From a virus, in the IMG/VR virus record IMGVR_UViG_3300021090_000052, positions 1 to 43,129 of that record: a stretch of DNA of 43,129 nt, one strand, 5' to 3'. This document shows, piece by piece, positions 13,943 through 19,367 of the stretch. The position numbers and the translations under genes are program-made. Below the pieces are notes generated by a model. That model had not been told where the DNA came from, made no database searches, and saw nothing but the letters and a program-made list of their open reading frames with translations. Each line of letters begins with the position of its first letter. Within the stretch, counting starts at the first letter, position 1.

Positions 13943-13964
13943 CTTTTTTGCATGGTGCAAAAAG
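13943..13964. repeat. palindrome, copy 3
   Basis: CTTTTTTGCA-TGG-TGCAAAAAG is the repeated palindrome with one extra T. It lies in the 107-bp gap between the ATPase and DUF669-like genes. No promoter is evident next to it. Confidence 0.7.
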
Positions 13965-13995
13965 GTTTAACTTCACCCAACGGAGGAGAAACGAG

Positions 13996-14565
13996 ATGAA
14001 GATTCAACACAATTTGGCGGATGTTCAAGGCTTCGAACTCATTCCCAAAGAGTGGTACCCCGCGCACCCGGTCGAGGCCACGTACGGTGACTCCAAGGCG
14101 TCCATCCAGCGCGGGTCGCCAGAGAAGATGTTCACCGTGACCTGGGAAATCGACGAAGGCGACTGGGCCGGGCGGAAGATTCAATTCGACACCATCTCCC
14201 TCTCGACCAAGGCCGCCGGCTTTCTCGACGAAGTCCTCGACGCATGCCGCGTGGAGCGTCAGTGTCTCTCCTGCGGCAACACTTTCACCGAGGGTCGCAA
14301 GGTGTCGAAGGAGACCAGCAAAATCAACAAGGCTGGCGTTGCCTGCCCGAACTGCAGCGGCCAGGGTCAGACGACCTGGAACGCGGGTCCGGTCGATGAC
14401 GTGGGTGTCGTTCGGCAGGACGCCGATGGGAAGACTGGCATCTTGAACTGGCGGTGCATGATTCTCATCATCGCGGAGAAGTCCAACAAGCCGGGCGACG
14501 TCGACTCTGACGGGCAGCCGAAGATGTACAACCGCGTCGAGCACTACGCGCCGATTCGGCGCTAA
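13996..14565 (+). CDS. DUF669-like ssDNA-binding candidate with zinc ribbon
   Basis: The protein has 189 residues. The N-terminal half (PKEWYPAHPVEA, FTVTWEIDEGDWAGRKIQFD, STKAAGFLDEVLDAC) resembles the phage DUF669 fold, often placed beside Sak4-type ATPases and thought to act as SSB. A zinc ribbon is inserted in the middle (CLSCGNTF and CPNCSG), then a strand segment (NWRCMILIIAEK). GGAGGAG precedes the ATG. It probably coats ssDNA for the neighbouring ATPase and nuclease; this is inference. Confidence 0.65.
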   Translation: MKIQHNLADVQGFELIPKEWYPAHPVEATYGDSKASIQRGSPEKMFTVTWEIDEGDWAGRKIQFDTISLSTKAAGFLDEVLDACRVERQCLSCGNTFTEGRKVSKETSKINKAGVACPNCSGQGQTTWNAGPVDDVGVVRQDADGKTGILNWRCMILIIAEKSNKPGDVDSDGQPKMYNRVEHYAPIRR

Positions 14566-14577
14566 CGATTCGATGGG

Positions 14578-14643
14578 TGTCCTTAGGGGAGAACAGCGTG
14601 TTCAAACGGCTAGGGACAGTAGGCAAGTAGGTGGGGACTTGCC
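14578..14643 (+). ncRNA. three-stem RNA element before ribosome site
   Basis: TGTCC/GGACA (14578-14582 with 14614-14618) encloses GAACA-GCG-TGTTC (14591-14603). A separate hairpin GGCAAGT-(8 nt)-ACTTGCC (14622-14643) ends three bases before AAAAGGAGG. There is no T tract. Confidence 0.5.
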
Positions 14644-14661
14644 TTCAAAAGGAGGAAAAGC

Positions 14662-15108
14662 ATGACAAAGAAAGAACGTGAACTCATCAACCGCGCCTAC
14701 GACGAGGGCCATTCAGACGGACTGCAAGCCGCGCACGACCTCCTGGACAGGCCAGCCGCGCCTACAGCACCTGAGATCGTCAGCCATGCCGATCCACTTG
14801 CGCGCGGCATTGAGATCAACCCGCTCGGCGGCCGGCAGAGCAAGGTCGAAGGGAAGTACGATCTCATCGACTGGAACGCGTTCCATAGACTCGCTCATGT
14901 ACTCAGTCGTGGCGCGGTCAAGCGTGGCGTTGGCAACTGGCGCCTCATTTCGAGACGCGACCATCTTAACCACTTGCTCTTCCACGCGGCAAATGCGCTG
15001 GAGCAGATGGACAAGCTCGGCGGCGCCGGCGTGGACGACCTCGTCGTCGAGGAGAACCTCGACCGCGTCTTCTGCCGCGCGATGATGGCGATCGGGGCGA
15101 AGCACTAA
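14662..15108 (+). CDS. dATP/dGTP diphosphohydrolase-like (DUF5664) protein
   Basis: The protein has 148 residues. After an N-terminal helix, residues 58-115 (KVEGKYDLIDWNAFHRLAHV, then GAVKRGVGNWRLISR, DHLNHLLFHAANALE) match the phage family labelled dATP/dGTP diphosphohydrolase N-terminal domain (DUF5664). These proteins are linked with nucleotide-pool control. The NWR and HLNHLLFH positions are the expected conserved ones. The ATG follows AAAGGAGGAAAAGC. With the MazG-like gene at 7800, this gives the phage two nucleotide-pool candidates. Confidence 0.7.
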   Translation: MTKKERELINRAYDEGHSDGLQAAHDLLDRPAAPTAPEIVSHADPLARGIEINPLGGRQSKVEGKYDLIDWNAFHRLAHVLSRGAVKRGVGNWRLISRRDHLNHLLFHAANALEQMDKLGGAGVDDLVVEENLDRVFCRAMMAIGAKH

Positions 15109-15118
15109 GAGGTCGCAG

Positions 15119-15574
15119 ATGAAGAACAAAGTCATCGGTTTGCCCAAAGAGCTTAGCTGGTTCGTTGCCACGCGCAAGGACTGGGCAAGCATTGGCTGGC
15201 CAACTGAGGTTCACTTGAAAGCCGCTTTTGATGTGCTGATGCGTGAGCGGCATGGCGGCAAGACACAAGGTGAGCAGCCGGGCCTACTTAGTTCCAAGAA
15301 GTGGGGCATCGTCGATACCGCAAAGGCCTTGTCCGAGACCGCCGGCAACGTGAGCCGCGACATTCAGCTAGCAACTGCGCTGCTGCACATTCCTCAGCTC
15401 GCAAGCTTCGATTCCAAAGGTGTCGCTTTTCGCAAGCTGAAGGAGCTTGAAGCATTCGCGCGGAAGTTGAGCAAGAAAAAGTTCCTAACTTGGACAGCAC
15501 AAGAGTGCGCTGGCTTGCTTGTCAGTTCAACACAACTTACAATTCTACGAAACAAGTCAAAGAGGGCAGCATGA
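15119..15574 (+). CDS. stand-alone ParB-type HTH protein
   Basis: The protein has 151 residues. Residues 50-115 (WGIVDTAKALSETAGNVSRD, IQLATALL, LASFDSKGVAFRKLKELE) are clearly related to the HTH part of the ParB-methyltransferase at 15814 (KWGIVDTAKELHETPGNVSR ...). It lacks the ParB N-terminal nucleotide-binding domain and the methyltransferase. It is probably an intragenomic duplicate acting as a DNA-binding partner or competitor. The ATG follows AGAGGTCGCAG. Confidence 0.7.
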   Translation: MKNKVIGLPKELSWFVATRKDWASIGWPTEVHLKAAFDVLMRERHGGKTQGEQPGLLSSKKWGIVDTAKALSETAGNVSRDIQLATALLHIPQLASFDSKGVAFRKLKELEAFARKLSKKKFLTWTAQECAGLLVSSTQLTILRNKSKRAA

Positions 15575-15599
15575 AAAAAACGCGCGTAGAGAAGCTGCC

Positions 15600-15827
15600 A
15601 TGATCTGCCCCAAGTGCAACCAGCTCACAACCACCGTTCGCCGGACGCAAGGGGCGCGAGGGCGCCTCCTGCCCGGCGAGCTTCGCAACCTCGGTATCAT
15701 GAGGCGGCGGCGACTTTGTCTTGCGTGCAACTACAAGTTTTTCACAATTGAGCTCCTCGAAGCCGAATTCGACGCGCTTCGCCAAATTCTCGCGACCCGA
15801 AAGGACACAAAAAATGAACTTCTTTGA
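15600..15827 (+). CDS. NrdR-like zinc-ribbon protein
   Basis: The protein has 75 residues. CPKC at the N-terminus and RRRRLCLACNYKFFTIE match the zinc-ribbon half of NrdR-type repressors (CPxC ... RRRxCxxCxxrFtTyE), but the ATP-cone that senses nucleotides in NrdR is absent. A 10-codon frame (ATG 15571) ends at TGA overlapping this ATG and may couple its translation. The gene overlaps the methyltransferase by 14 bases. Confidence 0.65.
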   Translation: MICPKCNQLTTTVRRTQGARGRLLPGELRNLGIMRRRRLCLACNYKFFTIELLEAEFDALRQILATRKDTKNELL

Positions 15828-17301
15828 GCTTCCCTTCGAGCAGATCAAAGTTGGCGAGCGTGCACGAAAGGACTACGGGGACTTGAATGATTTGAAGAAT
15901 TCCATCGCCCGCAATGGGCTGTTCCATCCACTCGTTGTTGACGATCTAGGCAACCTCGTCGCCGGCGGCCGTCGCTACGAGGCAGTTAAAGAGCTCGGCT
16001 GGAAGCTTGTTCCAGTTCGACTTCTCAAAGACCTCGGCCTGCTTGAGCGCCTTGAAGTCGAACTCGAAGAAAACCTCCAGCGCAAGGAGCTTTCTTGGCA
16101 AGAGGAAATCGAGCTCAAGTCTCGAATCGACAAGGTCAAACGCGAACTCCATGGCAGCAAAGCGCAAGGAGAGCAAAAGGGCGAAGGTAAGTGGGGTATC
16201 GTGGACACCGCGAAGGAGCTCCATGAGACGCCCGGCAATGTGAGTCGGGACCTTCAACTTGCCCGCGCGATTGGTGTGCTTCCTGAGCTTGCCAGCGAGG
16301 AGAGCAAGGTCATGGCTTTCCGGAAGCTCAAGCGACTCTCACGCCTCATTGAGAGAGAGCTTCTCGCGCGGCAAACCATGCGCCTTCCGGCCGAAGACTT
16401 GCCCTTCAAAATTCACCATGGCGAGGCACTTAAGGTTCTTCGGTCCCTCCCAGCCGACAGCGTGCAGTGCTGCGTCACCTCGCCGCCTTACTGGGCTCAG
16501 CGCGACTATGGTCACGTCGACCAGCTTGGACTCGAGCCCGATCCAGAACTCTACGTGAAGAAGCTCGTGGACATCTTTGATGAAGTGTTCCGCGTTCTCA
16601 GAAAGGACGGCGTAGCATGGGTCAACATCGACGACACGTACGCGGACGAGAGCAAAGGTGGCGCTCCAACGGGGTTCGTGTACGATACGGCCTACGGAGC
16701 GTCTGTCCAGATGGATTCGATGAAGTTGACGTTGTCTGCTGGGATGAAAAAGAAGGACCTCGTGGGCATTCCGTGGATGTTTGCTTTCGAGATGCGGAAG
16801 CGTGGCTGGTGGCTCCGATCTTGCGTCATCTGGTACAAGTCCTCCTCGACACCGGAGGGAACGACGGACCGCCCCGTGAACATTCACGAGTACATTTTCA
16901 TGTTCAGCAAGGCGGATGTATACAAATTCAACAACCAAGACTGGCTAAACGCCGACCCAATGAAAAGAAAGCTTCGCTCCGTGTGGCCAATCGACCTCGC
17001 ACCGACAGGGGATAGTCAACACATCGCCGCGTTCCCAGAGGAGTTGCCGCGTGTTTGCATATTGGCTGGCTCTGAACTTGGTGACATTGTTTTGGATCCA
17101 TTCGTTGGGTCTGGTTCGTGTGGTGTTGCTGCTGTACTTAACGGGCGTGAGTTCATTGGGATTGATCTTTTTGAGGATTACGCGAAGTCCGCGGAACAGA
17201 GATTGAGGGCGGTCTATGCCGAGCAAGCGAGCGCGGAGGAGACGGAAGCAGAAGAGAGCGAAGGCGAAGGCGAGGACGTCACCACCGCCGCCGAGCTCTA
17301 G
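15814..17301 (+). CDS. ParB-DNA methyltransferase fusion
   Basis: The protein has 495 residues. Residues 1-100 are a ParB/sulfiredoxin-type domain with GGRRYEAV (the ParB GERR-like box at 51-54). Residues 125-190 are the ParB HTH. From about 205 an N4-cytosine/N6-adenine methyltransferase follows, with catalytic SPPY at 223-226 and the SAM-binding DPFVGSG at 428-434. This motif order fits a beta-class enzyme. Such fusions occur on phages and plasmids and can protect DNA from host restriction. The tail is acidic, ending -TAAEL. A paralogue of its HTH lies at 15119. Confidence 0.85.
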   Translation: MNFFELPFEQIKVGERARKDYGDLNDLKNSIARNGLFHPLVVDDLGNLVAGGRRYEAVKELGWKLVPVRLLKDLGLLERLEVELEENLQRKELSWQEEIELKSRIDKVKRELHGSKAQGEQKGEGKWGIVDTAKELHETPGNVSRDLQLARAIGVLPELASEESKVMAFRKLKRLSRLIERELLARQTMRLPAEDLPFKIHHGEALKVLRSLPADSVQCCVTSPPYWAQRDYGHVDQLGLEPDPELYVKKLVDIFDEVFRVLRKDGVAWVNIDDTYADESKGGAPTGFVYDTAYGASVQMDSMKLTLSAGMKKKDLVGIPWMFAFEMRKRGWWLRSCVIWYKSSSTPEGTTDRPVNIHEYIFMFSKADVYKFNNQDWLNADPMKRKLRSVWPIDLAPTGDSQHIAAFPEELPRVCILAGSELGDIVLDPFVGSGSCGVAAVLNGREFIGIDLFEDYAKSAEQRLRAVYAEQASAEETEAEESEGEGEDVTTAAEL

Positions 17302-18370
17302 CACTTCAGCCAACGCGGATGCGGTAAGGTTGTGGTCACAGAAGATTTTTGTAGATATACTTCAGCCTACAATCGCTGCAGATCTTCTCAACGCGCAACG
17401 TGTGCGCAATGACTATCGCTCAGCTGCGCTTAAGAATCTAGCACAGTGGTGGAGCGATGGGTTAATAAATCAGTTTACGGGCATTGACATGGCCAAGATT
17501 CATCCACAAAGCATCCGATTCAACCCTGCCAAGCTTCAAGACTTTGCCAAGAGTCTCGGCTTTGGTGTTGGTGACATCATTGACGCGCTTGCTTACGCGA
17601 TCTTCAATGGAACTGCAACGAAGGAGATCTCAGACTTAGTAGCTGGCCCTTATGATGACTACGTAGCTTATGCTGTTGTAGGCCGACGAAATGGTCCAAC
17701 GATCATCATAACTGACAGCACCGCGGACGCGCAGCGCGCGCATCCAATGGAGCACAGACTTCGCGCAGCTTTGTTTGTTGACAACATCAACCTAGATACT
17801 TGGTCTAGTTCGCAGGCCGGCCGCGTTGACAGTCGTGTTTTTCTTTGCTTCGGCTACGAGTACCTGAACTACGACGACATCGACCACTTTGCTCGTCGCT
17901 GCAGCTTGACGGTTGCAGTTTGTGACCACTTACTTAGAGAGGAGGCTCAGAACATGCCCAGAGTAACCGCACCCCGCATTTGGTGGGACGAACCCACTGG
18001 TACCTACGCTGTCGCCACGCCTTACAACATCCAGTTCGTCGAGTGGCTCAAGCTCGTCGAGAGACAGCACAAAAACTGGGACGGCGAAGCAAAGATCTGG
18101 TACATCGCGCCGCAGGTTGTCGACCAGGTGAGGGACAAGATCAAGGCGATCTTTGGTACTTGCCACTTCACCGGACCAGCAGCCGGGCCAAAAGTTGTCC
18201 TTGCCGCGCCAACAGACGCCTTCGGCAAGTTCGCGAAGCTCGTCGGCGTCGAAGCGATGACAAAGGCGTACAGAGACGCGGCGCTTCGCTTCCACAGCGA
18301 CCGCGGCGGCAACGACAAACAGATGGCAGAGTTGAACGTTCTGTGGAAACAGATAAAGGAGGCGTTGTGA
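17216..18370 (+). CDS. HARP/J-domain-like protein with second internal start
   Basis: The frame is open for 384 residues, with a start overlapping the methyltransferase end. Residues 35-245 are an unrecognised domain. From 247 (IWWDEPTGTYAVATPYN ... IWYIAP) there is a segment resembling the HARP domain of annealing helicases. The C-terminus (AYRDAALRFHSDRGGNDKQM) is J-domain-like, with HSD in place of HPD. An internal ATG at 17954, eight bases after AGAGGAGG, would make a 138-residue protein with just these last two parts. I infer a fused or dual-start gene. Confidence 0.6.
   Translation: MPSKRARRRRKQKRAKAKARTSPPPPSSSTSANADAVRLWSQKIFVDILQPTIAADLLNAQRVRNDYRSAALKNLAQWWSDGLINQFTGIDMAKIHPQSIRFNPAKLQDFAKSLGFGVGDIIDALAYAIFNGTATKEISDLVAGPYDDYVAYAVVGRRNGPTIIITDSTADAQRAHPMEHRLRAALFVDNINLDTWSSSQAGRVDSRVFLCFGYEYLNYDDIDHFARRCSLTVAVCDHLLREEAQNMPRVTAPRIWWDEPTGTYAVATPYNIQFVEWLKLVERQHKNWDGEAKIWYIAPQVVDQVRDKIKAIFGTCHFTGPAAGPKVVLAAPTDAFGKFAKLVGVEAMTKAYRDAALRFHSDRGGNDKQMAELNVLWKQIKEAL
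17938..17956 (+). promoter_or_regulatory. strong internal ribosome binding site and ATG
   Basis: AGAGGAGG (17938-17945) is followed after eight bases by ATG 17954, in frame with the surrounding gene and with no stop before it. It matches the ribosome sites of real gene starts here. Confidence 0.6.
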
Positions 18371-18987
18371 AAATTCAGAGCAGCCTTAGCGTCCGAAACC
18401 AGGAGGTCGCAAAGCCGTCAAAAGCGCTGGTCAAGAAAGTTGGCGTCGAGCGCGTCATGTGTGTCATCGACACGTCGTTCTCGATGGAAAACACTTTCGA
18501 GGCAGCTGACCACACCTCGCGTATCGCTGCGGTTGTGGACGCTTTGCACCTCATCATCGACTCGTCCAGCCGCGCGATTACAGAACTTGGCCTCATCAGC
18601 TTCAACTCTTCGCCGAGCTTGCGCTGCCAAATCACCGACCATTTCAGCATGGTCAAGGTCGCCACACTTTCTCTCGAGCCGCATGGAGCAACCTACTACG
18701 GAACCGCGCTAAAACTTGCGCTTCAAAGCGAGCCAAATCGGATCATTTTGCTCTCCGACGGCGAGGCTGGTGACAAGACCGACGCTCTCGCTATGGCACG
18801 CATCTGCCGCGATCGTCACATCCGCATCGACACCGTCGGCATCGGCGCGGAGGGACTCGACCTCCTGCGACAAATCGCGGAGCTCACCGGCGGCATTTTC
18901 ATCTACGCCAACAACGCCGCGAAACTTCAAGAAACCTTCGCCAAACTCGAGACGCGGGCGCGTCTCCAGCTGGAGCACAAAAAATGA
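18367..18987 (+). CDS. von Willebrand factor A domain protein
   Basis: The protein has 206 residues. The start is GTG overlapping TGA, with AAAGGAGG upstream. DTSFSM (Asp35, Ser37, Ser39) is a complete MIDAS DxSxS motif, with the MIDAS Thr in HGATYYGTA and the Asp in LLSDGEAGD. It has a TerY or phage vWA-like size. vWA domains bind metal and partner proteins. It is packed between the J-domain-like and zincin-like genes, which may work together on protein complexes; that part is inference. Confidence 0.8.
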   Translation: MKIQSSLSVRNQEVAKPSKALVKKVGVERVMCVIDTSFSMENTFEAADHTSRIAAVVDALHLIIDSSSRAITELGLISFNSSPSLRCQITDHFSMVKVATLSLEPHGATYYGTALKLALQSEPNRIILLSDGEAGDKTDALAMARICRDRHIRIDTVGIGAEGLDLLRQIAELTGGIFIYANNAAKLQETFAKLETRARLQLEHKK

Positions 18988-19367
18988 ACATAATCATTAA
19001 GGTCATTCCACACGAGGAGCAACGCTACCCGACCGCAGGTGACTGGTGGTTCGACGGCGAGGATCTCCACGTTCGCGTGAGCAAGCTAGCTACGCGCTGG
19101 CGTGAGTCCTGCATCGCGGTGCACGAGCTCATCGAGGCACTGCTCTGCAAACGTGCTGGCGTGCTTCAGGCTGATGTGGACGCTTTTGACAAAAAGTTCG
19201 AAGTCGATCGCTTGCTTGGAAATCACGAGCCAGAGGACGAAGCTGGTGACAACGCTGCGGCTCCGTACTACGAGCAGCATCAATTCGCCTCTGGCATCGA
19301 GCGCCTTTTGGCTCAACAACTGAAAGTCGACTGGCTCGACTACGAAGAAGAAATCGAGTCGCTGTGA
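18984..19367 (+). CDS. zincin-like phage protein
   Basis: The protein has 127 residues. VSKLATRWRESCIAVHELIE places His and Glu in an HExxE-like motif (not full HExxH), and a later PYYEQHQFASGIER gives a further His and Glu. The overall pattern (RY.T.GDW ... HElvEalLc ... FD..fe ... H..A...E) recalls a recurrent uncharacterised phage family. Catalysis is uncertain because the second His is missing. It overlaps both neighbours. Confidence 0.6.
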   Translation: MNIIIKVIPHEEQRYPTAGDWWFDGEDLHVRVSKLATRWRESCIAVHELIEALLCKRAGVLQADVDAFDKKFEVDRLLGNHEPEDEAGDNAAAPYYEQHQFASGIERLLAQQLKVDWLDYEEEIESL

